A stretch of 64,000 bases of DNA from Halobacterium sp. DL1 (GTDB lineage: Archaea > Halobacteriota > Halobacteria > Halobacteriales > Halobacteriaceae). Shown here piece after piece: positions 34,041 through 43,097 of this stretch. The position numbers were made by a program, and so were the translations under genes. The stretch spans positions 1,612,001 through 1,676,000 of the forward strand of contig CP007060.1 in the NCBI GenBank assembly GCA_000230955.3, written 5' to 3'. Positions within the stretch are counted from its first letter, which is position 1. Every line of letters begins with the position of its first letter. The notes under the pieces were generated by a model. The model saw only the letters and a list, made by a program, of their open reading frames with translations. It was not told where the DNA came from and did not search any database.

Positions 34041-34460
34041 ATGACGGAGCTACGGATGCACCACGTCGGCATCGTCGTGAGCGACCTCGAGGAGTCGGTC
34101 TCGTTCTACCGCGACACGCTCGGCTTCGACGTCGCCGCGGAGTTCACGGTCTCCGGCGACGGAATCGGCACGGCCGTCGACGCAGACGGCGTCACCGGCG
34201 ACTTCGCCCACCTCGACGCGGGCGACGGGCTCGTCGAACTCATCGAGTACGACCCCGCGGGCGACGACGTGAGCGCTGACGCCATCACCCAGCGCGGGGC
34301 GAAACACGTCGGCTTCACCGTCGAAGACATCGACGCGTTCCACGCGGACCTGCCCGACGACGTCGACACTGTCAGCGAGCCGCAGCAGACCCAGAGCGGC
34401 GCGACCATCCTCTTCTTCGAGGACCCGGACGGGAACTTCGTCGAGGTGGTCGAGGCGTGA
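34041..34460 (+). CDS. VOC-superfamily (glyoxalase/epimerase-like) protein
   Basis: A 139-residue protein from the ATG at 34041 with two paired beta-alpha-beta-beta-beta modules: MHHVGIVVSDLEESVSFYRD in the first and KHVGFTVEDIDAFHADL in the second, ending FFEDPDGNFVEVVE. These are the standard metal-ligand regions of glyoxalase I, methylmalonyl-CoA epimerase and extradiol dioxygenases. Substrate is undefined. It stands between the CinA remnant and the cox-type maturation genes. Confidence 0.8.
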   Translation: MTELRMHHVGIVVSDLEESVSFYRDTLGFDVAAEFTVSGDGIGTAVDADGVTGDFAHLDAGDGLVELIEYDPAGDDVSADAITQRGAKHVGFTVEDIDAFHADLPDDVDTVSEPQQTQSGATILFFEDPDGNFVEVVEA

Positions 34461-34664
34461 CCGGAGCCCAGGGCCGTTCGCTCGCGACGAACTAACGACG
34501 CCTCCTGTTGGCTCGGCAGCGCGCAGTCTCGTTTCGGCAGTACCGATTCGGGGTCGTTCCGTCGGGCGGTCTCGTCCGCCTGTGACAGAACACACTCCTC
34601 GCTCGGAGCTCACAGAAGGGCAAGCGTTTATACTCGTGGACGCAATTTTTCCGGTGTAAACACG
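34461..34664. promoter_or_regulatory. promoter region of coxG operon with TATA box
   Basis: TTTATA at 34627-34632 is a good box A. The first downstream ATG, of a 12-codon frame, is at 34665, 33 bases later, and coxG follows at 34707. The rest of the stretch contains nothing recognisable. Confidence 0.5.
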
Positions 34665-34703
34665 ATGAGTGCTATCACACCACTTGTACGCGGGGGGCGG
34701 TAA
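34665..34703 (+). CDS. 12-codon leader ORF upstream of coxG
   Basis: ATG to TAA encoding MSAITPLVRGGR, positioned where a leaderless transcript from the TATA at 34627 would begin, and ending three bases before the coxG ATG. It could be a translated leader that couples or regulates coxG. No homologue is known to me and such a short frame may be chance. Confidence 0.35.
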   Translation: MSAITPLVRGGR

Positions 34704-34706
34704 TCG

Positions 34707-35312
34707 ATGGAGTTCGACGGGACGTTCACGCTGGAGGGTGCGACGACCAAGGAGGTTTGGCTGGCGTTCTCCGACCCGGTCATGATCAAGAACGCGCTGC
34801 CGGGCTGTCAGTTCCTCGTGGAGGTCGACTCCGCGGACCCCTCGGACGTGGACTTCGAGGCATTACAGGCCGAGGCCGAGGAGCGCGATGACCCGCCCAC
34901 GCTCCCGGACGCGGACCCGGAGGACGTCGCCGAGCGGGCGTTCAAGGAGGGGGGCCACTATGCGGCGCTCCTGCAGTTGAGCGTCGGCAGCGTCAAACCC
35001 CGCTTCGAGACGGTCATCACCATCGACAGGCGCGAGATGCCCGAGATGGACGCCTCGGGGCAGGGCCAGTCCAGCAACAGCAGTTTCGACATGACCTCCG
35101 GCATGACACTGCACGAGGTCGACGACGGCGTCGACGTCGAGTGGTGGGCGGACACGGACGTCTTCGGTCGCATCGCGAACATGGGCCAGCGCATCATCAA
35201 CCCGGTCGCCAACCGGGTCGTCAAGCGGTTCTTCAAGCAGGTCCAGAGCAAGATCAGCGACGTCAACGAGGACGACACCGGCGTCCGGGACCGCATCCGG
35301 GATCTGCTATGA
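34707..35312 (+). CDS. coxG: CoxG-like SRPBCC protein (Mo-hydroxylase accessory)
   Basis: A 201-residue START/SRPBCC-fold protein. The opening MEFDGTFTLEGATTKEVWLA and PGCQFLVEVDS match CoxG, and HYAALLQLSVGSVKPRF with VFGRIANMGQRIINPVANRV the rest of the fold. An acidic insertion of about 40 residues (roughly 45-82) separates the first strand region from the rest, absent from typical CoxG. CoxG proteins recruit carbon-monoxide-dehydrogenase-type enzymes to the membrane. It heads a coxG-coxD-coxE unit. Confidence 0.82.
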   Translation: MEFDGTFTLEGATTKEVWLAFSDPVMIKNALPGCQFLVEVDSADPSDVDFEALQAEAEERDDPPTLPDADPEDVAERAFKEGGHYAALLQLSVGSVKPRFETVITIDRREMPEMDASGQGQSSNSSFDMTSGMTLHEVDDGVDVEWWADTDVFGRIANMGQRIINPVANRVVKRFFKQVQSKISDVNEDDTGVRDRIRDLL

Positions 35313-35375
35313 CAGCAGCGGTCCGCCCGCACCGGAGCGCCACGCTCGGGTGGTCTCGTCCGTAACCGGCACACA

Positions 35376-36338
35376 ATGAATCCGGGAACCAGCCAGTCAG
35401 TCATCGAATCCGAGTCAGACCTCAGAGCGGCCTTCGAGGCGGCCGACTACGTCGCCGGCGACGAGATCGTCACCACGGTGAGCCTCGCGATGCGCCTGGA
35501 GAAACCGCTGCTGGTCGAGGGGCCGCCGGGCGCCGGGAAGACTGAGATAGCGAAGGTGCTGGCGTCCGCGCTCCAGTCCGAACTCGTCCGCCTCCAGTGT
35601 TACGAGGGACTCACCGCCGAGAACTCGCTCTACGAGTGGAACTACACGAAACAGTTGCTGGCCGTCCAGACGCGCGCCAGCGCCGGGGAGAGCGGCGGCG
35701 CGGAGAGCGACTCCGTCTTCTCCGAGGAGTACCTGCTCGAGCGGCCGCTGCTGCGCGCGCTGCGCGCCGGTACGGAAGCGCCGCCGGTACTCCTCATCGA
35801 CGAGGTGGACCGCGCGGACGAAGCGTTCGAGGCGCTGCTGCTCGAGGTGCTGAGCGACTTCCAGGTGTCCGTGCCCGAAATCGGCACCGTGAGCGCCGAC
35901 GTGGCGCCCATCGTCGTCATCACGTCCAACCGGACCCGGGGGCTCAGCGACGCGCTGAAGCGGCGGTGTCTCTACCTCTACATCGAACCGCCGGACTACG
36001 AGAAGGAACGCACCATCGTCGAGCGGAAGGTCCCCGAGCTGGAGGCCGCGCTGGTCGACGACGTCGTGGGGTTCGTCCAGGGGCTCCGGGGGACCTCGCT
36101 CCGCAAACAGCCCGGCATCTCGGAGACGCTCGACTGGGCGCGGGCCATCGCGGCCTACCACGCCGAGGGGGACGACCTCTCGGTCCCGGAGGTCAAGCGC
36201 ACGCTCGCCTGCCTCCTGAAGGAGGCCGATGACGTCGAGCGCGTCGACGATGACCTGATAGCGGAGCTTCTGGCCGAGCGCCCGACCGCGTCGGCGAACG
36301 GGGCGGGGAGCCAGGGCGACGGATCAGATGGCGGGTGA
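35376..36338 (+). CDS. coxD: CoxD/MoxR-family AAA+ ATPase
   Basis: A 320-residue MoxR-type AAA+ ATPase. Walker A GPPGAGKT is at residues 49-56, Walker B is VLLIDEVDRADEAFE and sensor 1 is VVITSNRTRGLSDALKRRC. In oligotrophic bacteria CoxD and CoxE insert sulfur and metal into Mo hydroxylases. It overlaps coxE by 11 bases, the usual coupling of MoxR ATPases with VWA partners. Confidence 0.88.
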   Translation: MNPGTSQSVIESESDLRAAFEAADYVAGDEIVTTVSLAMRLEKPLLVEGPPGAGKTEIAKVLASALQSELVRLQCYEGLTAENSLYEWNYTKQLLAVQTRASAGESGGAESDSVFSEEYLLERPLLRALRAGTEAPPVLLIDEVDRADEAFEALLLEVLSDFQVSVPEIGTVSADVAPIVVITSNRTRGLSDALKRRCLYLYIEPPDYEKERTIVERKVPELEAALVDDVVGFVQGLRGTSLRKQPGISETLDWARAIAAYHAEGDDLSVPEVKRTLACLLKEADDVERVDDDLIAELLAERPTASANGAGSQGDGSDGG

Positions 36339-37590
36339 CGGGCCGGGAGATGAGTCGCCCGTCCGACTGTTCGAGGAGTCCGTACACGGCGAACTCGTAA
36401 CGTTCGTCCGCGCGCTGCGAGCGGCGGGCGCCGCGGTCCCCGCGAACGCCGCCATCTCGGCCGCCGAGGCGCTGTCGGCGGTCGGTCTGACTGAGAAGGA
36501 GCGGACACGCCTGGGCTTGCGCGCCGCGGTGCTTACGCGGGCGGACGACCGGGACCTGTTCGACCAGCTGTTCGAGCAGTTCTGGGACCGCATCCAGGAC
36601 GCGACTGCGGGGAGCCAGGACGATGCGTCCGACCTGGCGGACGACGAGGGGTTCGGCTTCGACGTGGATTCGGATCCAGCAGAGTCCGAGACAGTCGACG
36701 AACTCCCCGGGGAGTCCGACGGCGCCAGCGGGAGCGAACTCTCGGTCGGCGAACAGGAGAGCGACCCCGCGGACGTCTACGAGATGGCCCAGTACAGCCC
36801 CGTGGGCGCCTCCGAGTCGGTCGCAGCGACGTCGCTCTCGGCGGAGGAGGCGACGGCGGCAGCGACCGAGCGCCTCACCGGGGTGCTCGCGACGCTCGCG
36901 GGGCGGCTGCCCGAGCACACGGAGTCGGGGTCGCGGCCGGACGTCAGGCGGGCGCTGCGGTCGAGCGTCGCGACGGGCGGTGTCCTCACGTCCGTCCCGG
37001 AACTCCAGCGGAGACGGAGCGAGGTCCGCGGCGTCGTGTTCGCGGACGTGAGCCGGTCGATGCTGGACGTCCTCGACAGGTCGTTCCTGGTCGGGTTCCT
37101 CCGGGCCGTCCACCAGTCCTGGCGGTCCGCGCGGTCGTTCATCTTCGACACGGACGTCAGGGACGTCACCGACGCGCTCGACGCCGAGACGGCCGACGCG
37201 ACGTTCACCGCCCTCGAGGACGCCGAGGCGGCGTGGGGTGGCGGCACGCGGATCGGCCACGCCATCGAGTCGGTGCGACGAACCGACCCGGACGTCGTGG
37301 ACCGGCGGACGGTCGCGGTCGTACTCAGCGACGGACTGGAGATGGGCGACCTCGACGAACTGGAGTCCGGGATGGCGTGGTTGGCGCGGCGTGCCTCGCT
37401 GGTCGTCTGGTTGAACCCCCTCGCGAAGTCGGGGGAGTACGAGCCGACGGCGGCAGGAATGGCGACGGCACTTCCGTATATCGACTGTCTCTACCCGTTC
37501 GCCGGAGTCGAGGACGTCGACGCACTCGCACGCGAACTACAGCGCTACCCGCCCCAGCGGGTCGGTGTTCGGGCGGGTTCCGGCTACTGA
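36328..37590 (+). CDS. coxE: CoxE-like von Willebrand factor A protein
   Basis: A 420-residue VWA_CoxE protein. The MIDAS motif is DVSRSM with Asp240, followed by a Rossmann-like VWA domain to about 400 (WGGGTRIGHAIESV, VAVVLSDGLEMGD, LVVWLNPLAKS). The N-terminal half is helical with an acidic low-complexity stretch. VWA proteins of this family pair with MoxR ATPases in maturing Mo hydroxylases. Overlap with coxD supports the assignment. Confidence 0.86.
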   Translation: MAGDGPGDESPVRLFEESVHGELVTFVRALRAAGAAVPANAAISAAEALSAVGLTEKERTRLGLRAAVLTRADDRDLFDQLFEQFWDRIQDATAGSQDDASDLADDEGFGFDVDSDPAESETVDELPGESDGASGSELSVGEQESDPADVYEMAQYSPVGASESVAATSLSAEEATAAATERLTGVLATLAGRLPEHTESGSRPDVRRALRSSVATGGVLTSVPELQRRRSEVRGVVFADVSRSMLDVLDRSFLVGFLRAVHQSWRSARSFIFDTDVRDVTDALDAETADATFTALEDAEAAWGGGTRIGHAIESVRRTDPDVVDRRTVAVVLSDGLEMGDLDELESGMAWLARRASLVVWLNPLAKSGEYEPTAAGMATALPYIDCLYPFAGVEDVDALARELQRYPPQRVGVRAGSGY

Positions 37591-37795
37591 ACGCTTGCGT
37601 CGGCAACACCTGGGCAACCGGTGGCGTTTGTGACCCGCGGAATCCAATCTCTCGGTCACCCACTGAAATGATGGTTGTTCCGACAGAAACCAGAGGTTCG
37701 CCTGGACAGCCGTTAGTTCTGCGCCCTACGGGAGAGAGATTTTGGACTGCTCGTGTAATATATTATGTGTCAACGTAAGAGATTTGAACGGTACC

Positions 37796-37801
37796 TTTAT
37801 A
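37796..37801 (+). promoter_or_regulatory. TATA box of second LIV cluster
   Basis: TTTATA lies 27-32 bases before the livM-type start at 37828, implying a leaderless transcript. A second AT-rich stretch (TAATATATTA) lies at about 37756-37765. Confidence 0.55.
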
Positions 37802-37827
37802 GTGAACGGGTGCCGCTTCCTTTGGTA

Positions 37828-38883
37828 ATGGAGAGCAAGGAGCAAGAGTCGGGTTGGCTAGAGAGAACCGCGTCCATGGTCGCTGGGCGGGAGATACTGT
37901 TGCTTTTCGCGCTCATACTCTTCCCCCTGTTCCTCACGGGGAACTTCTCGCTCACCACACACGTGTTGATCTTCGCGATGTTCGCGATGGGCTACTACAT
38001 CTCGCTGGGGGAGACGGGCATGCTGACGTTCGGCCACGCCGCCTTCTTCGGACTCGGCGCGTACGGCTCGGCGTTCTGGCTCGTCCACGTCGACGCCCCG
38101 GCCTACCTCGGCTTCTTCGGCATCGTCACCGGGACCCTGCTCGCCGTCGTCGGCGGCATCATCATCGGTGCGCTCTCTCTCCGGCGGCGAGGGACGTACC
38201 TGGCGCTCATCACGCTGGCGTTCCAGCAGATGGTCTACTTCACGTTCTTCCAGTGGGAGTCCGTCACCGGCGGCGACGACGGCCTCTACGGGCTCTCGAC
38301 GCCGAAGCTCGGAATTCCAGGCGTCTTCGTGCTCGAGTTCGAGGAGGGACTCGGTGGGCTGGTCACCTCCGAGATGCTGTTCTTCCTCTTCGTGTTCTTC
38401 ATCTTCACCCTGAGCGTGCTCGCGATCAGGCGGCTCAAGCAGTCGAAACTCGGCCACGTCTTCAACGCGGTCCGGGAGAACGAGGAACGCGCGAACTTCC
38501 TCGGCTACAACGTCCAGCGCTACCGGATGATCGCGTTCGTCGCCAGCGCGGGCTTCGCGGGCCTCGGCGGCACCCTCTACCCGGTCTACCTCAACTTCGT
38601 CGGTCTGAGCACGCTCAACTGGGTGCTCTCCGGGGAGGTCAACTTCTTCCTGCTGCTCGGCGGCCTCGGGTCGTTCCTCGGTCCGGTCGTCGGGACGATG
38701 TCCTACTACTGGGTGGTCGACGAGATCAGCGCCTTCACCGACCACTGGCAGCTCATCGTCGGCCTCATCTTCATCTCGCTGGTGCTGTTCCTCCCGGAGG
38801 GCATCGTCGGGACGCTCCGGAACTACGTCTCTGACCGCACGTCGTACACCATCCACGAGGTGCCTCCACGCAGCGATGACTGA
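37828..38883 (+). CDS. livM: LIV-type ABC permease (LivM), second system
   Basis: A 351-residue membrane permease from the ATG at 37828 (MESKEQESGWLERTASMVAG). LivM hallmarks: GETGMLTFGHAAFFGLGAYG and RENEERANFLGYNVQRYR. About ten helices. In this cluster the order is livM-livH, then a divergent reductase, then binding protein-livG-livF, unlike the first cluster. The upstream in-frame ATG at 37765 lies before the TATA and is not used here. Confidence 0.9.
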   Translation: MESKEQESGWLERTASMVAGREILLLFALILFPLFLTGNFSLTTHVLIFAMFAMGYYISLGETGMLTFGHAAFFGLGAYGSAFWLVHVDAPAYLGFFGIVTGTLLAVVGGIIIGALSLRRRGTYLALITLAFQQMVYFTFFQWESVTGGDDGLYGLSTPKLGIPGVFVLEFEEGLGGLVTSEMLFFLFVFFIFTLSVLAIRRLKQSKLGHVFNAVRENEERANFLGYNVQRYRMIAFVASAGFAGLGGTLYPVYLNFVGLSTLNWVLSGEVNFFLLLGGLGSFLGPVVGTMSYYWVVDEISAFTDHWQLIVGLIFISLVLFLPEGIVGTLRNYVSDRTSYTIHEVPPRSDD

Positions 38884-38963
38884 ACGCCACAGAACAGACG
38901 GACGCGCAGGCGGCGCAGTCGAACCGGCGACCACCCACACCACTACACGGAGTCGAACGTAAC

Positions 38964-39854
38964 ATGGTATCCACAAGCCAATTCCTGATTCAGGTACTGA
39001 ACGGCCTCTCGCTGGCGAGCATCTTCGCACTGACGGCGATGGGACTGACTATCATCTTCGGGCTGATGGGCGTCGTCAACTTCGCCCACGGAGCGTACTA
39101 CGGCCTCGGCATCTACTTCGGGCTCGCCGCCCTGCAGATGATCTCCGGGCCGTGGGCGTTCTTCGCGGCGTTGCTGGTCGCCCTGCTGGCGACGGCCGCC
39201 GTGGGGGTGGCCACCGAGGTGACCGTGATACGGCCGCTCTACGACCGCGACCTGATAGCGTCGTTGCTGTTGACCTTCGGGGTGATGCTCGTCCTCCACG
39301 AGGTCATCCGGCTCGTCTGGGGGGTCGGTAGCCAGACCATCAGCACGCCCTCCCTGCTCAGCTTCTCGGTGGGCCTGGGCATCATCAACTACCCCGCGTA
39401 CCGGCTGTTCGTCATCGGGATGGCGGTCGTCGTCTCCCTCGCCGTCTGGCTGTTCCTCCAGCGGACGGACATCGGGATGATCATCCGCGCGGCCACGGAG
39501 AACCGCGACATGGTGAAGGCCCTCGGCATCGACATCGACCGCGTCTACACGTTCGTCTTCGCGCTCGGCGTCGGCATCGCGGGTCTGGCGGGCATCCTCC
39601 ACGCGCCGATGATCAGCGTCTACCCCGAGGTCGGGACGACCATCGTCGTGCAGAGCTTCGTCGTGGTCGTCATCGGCGGCCTCAACAGCTTCCGCGGGTC
39701 CATCATCGCGGCAGTGCTCGTCGGCGAGGCGAGCGCGCTCTCGTACCTCATCTGGCCCCCGATGACCGACGTCGCCATCTTCATCGTGATGGCGCTGTTC
39801 CTCATCCTGCGCCCCCAGGGCATCTTCGGCAAGTCCCTGGGTGGACTCGAGTAG
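38964..39854 (+). CDS. livH: LIV-type ABC permease (LivH), second system
   Basis: A 296-residue permease following livM by 80 bases, with GLTIIFGLMGVVNFAHGAYY and QSFVVVVIGGLNSFRGSIIA as LivH hallmarks and a final RPQGIFGKSLGGLE. It pairs with the preceding LivM and presumably with the ATPases at 42342-43788. Confidence 0.9.
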   Translation: MVSTSQFLIQVLNGLSLASIFALTAMGLTIIFGLMGVVNFAHGAYYGLGIYFGLAALQMISGPWAFFAALLVALLATAAVGVATEVTVIRPLYDRDLIASLLLTFGVMLVLHEVIRLVWGVGSQTISTPSLLSFSVGLGIINYPAYRLFVIGMAVVVSLAVWLFLQRTDIGMIIRAATENRDMVKALGIDIDRVYTFVFALGVGIAGLAGILHAPMISVYPEVGTTIVVQSFVVVVIGGLNSFRGSIIAAVLVGEASALSYLIWPPMTDVAIFIVMALFLILRPQGIFGKSLGGLE

Positions 39855-39946
39855 CCCGCACGCAGCCCCTTCCCTGGTCTGTTCTCAGTCGCCACTGCGA
39901 AAAACTACCACTGCCGAGAGAACGAGCGGCTGTCCCGTCGGCGACG

Positions 39947-40714
39947 TCAGTACCAGACGCTGCCGCCGTCGACGTTGACGTCCTGCGCGGTGACGTGGCG
40001 GCCCTTCTCGCTGGCGAGGTAGACGACCTGGTTCGCGATGTCCTCGGGGACGACGAGTTCGCCGAGCGCCGCGTCCTCGGTGAACACGCGGCGTTTGGCC
40101 TCCTCGTAGGAGACGTCCATCTTCTCGGCCTGCTTCTCGATGACGCTCTCGATTCTGGGGCCCTTCGTCGCGCCGGGACAGATGGCGTTGACGGTGACGT
40201 CGTCCTCCCCGAGTTCGAAGGCGAGCGTTCGCGTGAGTCCGATGACCGCCATCTTCGACGCCGTGTACGGCGTTCGGTTGGGGAGCGGGCGCTTCCCGCT
40301 GATCGAGGAGAGGTTGACGACACTTCCGGCGTCGCTCTCCCGGAGGTGTTCGGCGGCGTGTTTCGTGGTGAGGAACATCCCCATCACGTTGACGTCCATC
40401 GTCTGCTGCCACTCGTCGACCGTCACCTCCTCGACGGGGGCCGTGGGACCGGCGATGCCGCTGTTGTTCACGAGGCAGTCGAGGCCACCGAACTCGTCGA
40501 CCGTCGCCTCGATGGACGACGCCACGGACGCCTCGTCGGTGACGTCGGTCTCGACCGGGAGCGCGCCCTCGCCGATTTCGTCGGCCGTCTCGTAGATGCC
40601 GTCGCTGCGCGCCGCCACGGCGACGTTCGCACCCTCGTCGGCCAACGTCACGGCTATCTCCCGGCCGATGCCCTGGCTACCGCCGGTGACGAATGCGGTG
40701 AGTCCGTCTAGCAT
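39947..40714 (-). CDS. short-chain dehydrogenase/reductase (FabG-like)
   Basis: A 255-residue classical SDR from the ATG at 40714. The cofactor motif is TGGSQGIGREIA, the catalytic region NNSGIAGP with Ser in LSSISGK and YTASK (Tyr and Lys), and the C-terminus GGSVWY. It reduces or oxidises a hydroxyl/keto group using NAD(P). It is inserted in antisense orientation between the permeases and the binding protein of the second transporter. TATA-like AACTATTT is 26-33 bases upstream (40740-40747), fitting a leaderless transcript. Confidence 0.87.
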   Translation of the reverse strand: MLDGLTAFVTGGSQGIGREIAVTLADEGANVAVAARSDGIYETADEIGEGALPVETDVTDEASVASSIEATVDEFGGLDCLVNNSGIAGPTAPVEEVTVDEWQQTMDVNVMGMFLTTKHAAEHLRESDAGSVVNLSSISGKRPLPNRTPYTASKMAVIGLTRTLAFELGEDDVTVNAICPGATKGPRIESVIEKQAEKMDVSYEEAKRRVFTEDAALGELVVPEDIANQVVYLASEKGRHVTAQDVNVDGGSVWY

Positions 40715-41041
40715 AGGTGCTACGTGAGCGGACGGCGGCAAATAGTTGTTCCCGGTAACGGAAGAACCGGTCCACAGCCACCGGGAGAACGATACTATTG
40801 AATTTGTTATATTTGTGGGGGAGTCACTGGATTGACGGAGTCGCCCCTTCGGACGACACGGCGCGCGTGCAGTCCGAGATGCGGCAAATAGGTCCGGGTA
40901 ACTGACGATGCACTCCCTGGGGGACTGGTTTAACCTCGGGTCGCACGAAATTATGCCGGATTTCTGTCTCTTATCGTCTACGTGGCACGTTTTAGAGAAA
41001 CATTTATCAGGGATGTCTATGATAGAGATTCACGCACATTC
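40715..41041. other. divergent intergenic region
   Basis: It carries the minus-strand promoter of the SDR gene near 40740, TATA-like TTATATTT near 40806 and ACATTTATC near 41000-41010 ahead of the binding-protein gene. No further gene was seen. Confidence 0.5.
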
Positions 41042-42313
41042 ATGAACGGGGAGAATTCGGCAAGCGAAACGCGGAGGAGCAGCGGCGTCTCGCGGCGCGA
41101 CGTCATCAAAGCATCGGGGGCAGGAGGACTCGTCGGCATCACGGGACTGAGCGGCTGTCTCGACGTGCTGTCGGGTGGCGGCAGCGGAACGGTCAAGCTG
41201 GGGACGGCGTTCCCGTACACGGGCGCCTACAGCGAGGAGGCGAAGACACAGAAGCAGGGCGTCGACCTCGCAGTCAAGGAGATCAACGAGAACGGCGGCC
41301 TGAACGGAGACGAGGTCGAGGTCGTCGACCGCGACACGGAGCTTAACGGGGACACGAGCGCACGGCGCATCCGTGACCTCATCAACAACGAGGACATCGA
41401 CCTGCTCGTGGCGAACCTCTCGGGAGGCATCTCACTGCAGACGAATACGCAGGCCAAAGAGGCCGGTATCCCGTACATGGCGGGCTGCCAGACGATCCCG
41501 GACTTCCACACCGAAGAGAACCTCTACGACTGCTCGTACACGCCGTACGCGCTGAACTACCAGACCCAGTACGCGAACGCCGCGTTCATCCACGAGAACC
41601 TCGGCGAGACCATGTACGGCCTCTACGCCGACTACGCGTGGGGCCAGGACTCCTGGAAACACCAGAAGAACGCGTTCCAGGAACTCGGCGGCACCATCGA
41701 CGGCGAGGTCGCCGCGCCGCTCGGCGCGAGCGACTTCTCCTCGCAGCTCTCCTCCGCGGAGAACTCCGACGCGGACGTGCTGTTCATCCAGAACCTCGGC
41801 GCCGACCAGGCGACGTCGCTCAGCCAGGCCCGCGAGTTCGGACTCCACGAGAACAAGGAGATCTTCATCGGCCTGACGACGGTGACCGTCGCGCGGCGCG
41901 CCGGTCTGGACCAGTGGGACAACATCTACGCCGGCATCCAGTACAACGCGAACGCCGACAACCCGGCCACCAACGAGTTCGCCCAGAAGATGTCCGACGA
42001 GTTCGACAACCCCGGCGACTCCTACTCCGCGGTCTGTTACACCGCGACCAAGGAGTTCGAGCGCGCGGTCAACAGCGCGGAGAGCCTCGAACCCGAGGAC
42101 ATCACGAGCGCCATCAACGAGAGCCCGTCGTTCCAGCACACCAAGACCGGCGAGGAGTGGCGCGACTGCGACAACCAGGCCATCCAGGACTGGTACATCG
42201 TCCAGGGCAAACCCCAGTCCGAGCAGGAGGACGAGTGGGACATCTTCGCCTTCGAAGACACCCAGGGTGGCAGGGACCTGCTCCCCGAGTGCGGCGGCGA
42301 CCTCTACACGTAA
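41042..42313 (+). CDS. LIV-type substrate-binding lipoprotein, second system
   Basis: A 423-residue binding protein from the ATG at 41042. Twin-arginine signal SRRDVIKASGAGG is followed by a lipobox LSGC. The mature part opens VKLGTAFPYTGAYSEEAKTQ and includes LLVANLSGGISLQTNTQAKE, as in periplasmic binding proteins for amides, amino acids or aromatic acids. It shares little obvious sequence with the first system's binding protein, so the two importers probably take different substrates. Several Cys residues (GCQTIPD, YDCSYTP) may form a disulfide outside the cell. Confidence 0.88.
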   Translation: MNGENSASETRRSSGVSRRDVIKASGAGGLVGITGLSGCLDVLSGGGSGTVKLGTAFPYTGAYSEEAKTQKQGVDLAVKEINENGGLNGDEVEVVDRDTELNGDTSARRIRDLINNEDIDLLVANLSGGISLQTNTQAKEAGIPYMAGCQTIPDFHTEENLYDCSYTPYALNYQTQYANAAFIHENLGETMYGLYADYAWGQDSWKHQKNAFQELGGTIDGEVAAPLGASDFSSQLSSAENSDADVLFIQNLGADQATSLSQAREFGLHENKEIFIGLTTVTVARRAGLDQWDNIYAGIQYNANADNPATNEFAQKMSDEFDNPGDSYSAVCYTATKEFERAVNSAESLEPEDITSAINESPSFQHTKTGEEWRDCDNQAIQDWYIVQGKPQSEQEDEWDIFAFEDTQGGRDLLPECGGDLYT

Positions 42314-42341
42314 CGCCACCTGAACACCGGTTTCCGCTACA

Positions 42342-43097
42342 ATGCCACTACTGCAAACAAAAGGACTAACGAAGCGATTCGGCTCGTTCGCCGCCGTCGA
42401 CTCGGTGGACTACCACGTCAACGAGGGCGAGATCGCGAGCATCATCGGCCCGAACGGGGCCGGCAAGACGACGTTCTTCAATCTCATCACCGGCGAGTAC
42501 GAGGCGTCAGAAGGGACCATCACGTTCGGCGGGTCGGACGTCACCGACCTCGAACCGTACGAGCGCGTCCAGCGCGGGATTGGGCGCGTGTTCCAGATAT
42601 CGAACGTCTTCCCCGAGCTGACCACTTTCGAGAACGTGCGGCTGGCGGTCCAGTCTCGCGAGACGGACGGCCAACGAGGGATCATGCAGAAGGTCACCGA
42701 CGACCAGGAGATCATCGACGAGACCCACGACATCCTCGAGGAGCTGAAACTCCACGAGAACCGCCAGACGGTGGCGGCCAATCTCTCGTACGGGAACAAG
42801 CGACGCCTCGAGATCGGGATGGCCATCGCGCTCGACCCGGCGTTGCTGTTGCTCGACGAGCCGACGGCCGGCCTCCCGGAGGAGGAGATGCACGAGGTGT
42901 CGGAGTTCATCCGCTCGGTGTCCGACGACCACACCATCCTCCTCGTGGAGCACAAGATGGACGTCGTGATGGGGCTCTCCGACCGCATCTCCGTCCTCCA
43001 CGAGGGCGAACTGATCGCGGACGGCACTGTCGACGAAATCCGCAACAATGAGCGCGTCCAGAGCGTCTACCTCGGGGAGGACAGCATCTATGCTTGA
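42342..43097 (+). CDS. livG: LIV-type ABC ATP-binding protein (LivG), second system
   Basis: A 251-residue ATPase with Walker A GPNGAGKT at residues 36-43, signature LSYGNKRRLEIG and Walker B LLLLDEPTAGLPEEE. It overlaps livF by 8 bases. Confidence 0.91.
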   Translation: MPLLQTKGLTKRFGSFAAVDSVDYHVNEGEIASIIGPNGAGKTTFFNLITGEYEASEGTITFGGSDVTDLEPYERVQRGIGRVFQISNVFPELTTFENVRLAVQSRETDGQRGIMQKVTDDQEIIDETHDILEELKLHENRQTVAANLSYGNKRRLEIGMAIALDPALLLLDEPTAGLPEEEMHEVSEFIRSVSDDHTILLVEHKMDVVMGLSDRISVLHEGELIADGTVDEIRNNERVQSVYLGEDSIYA

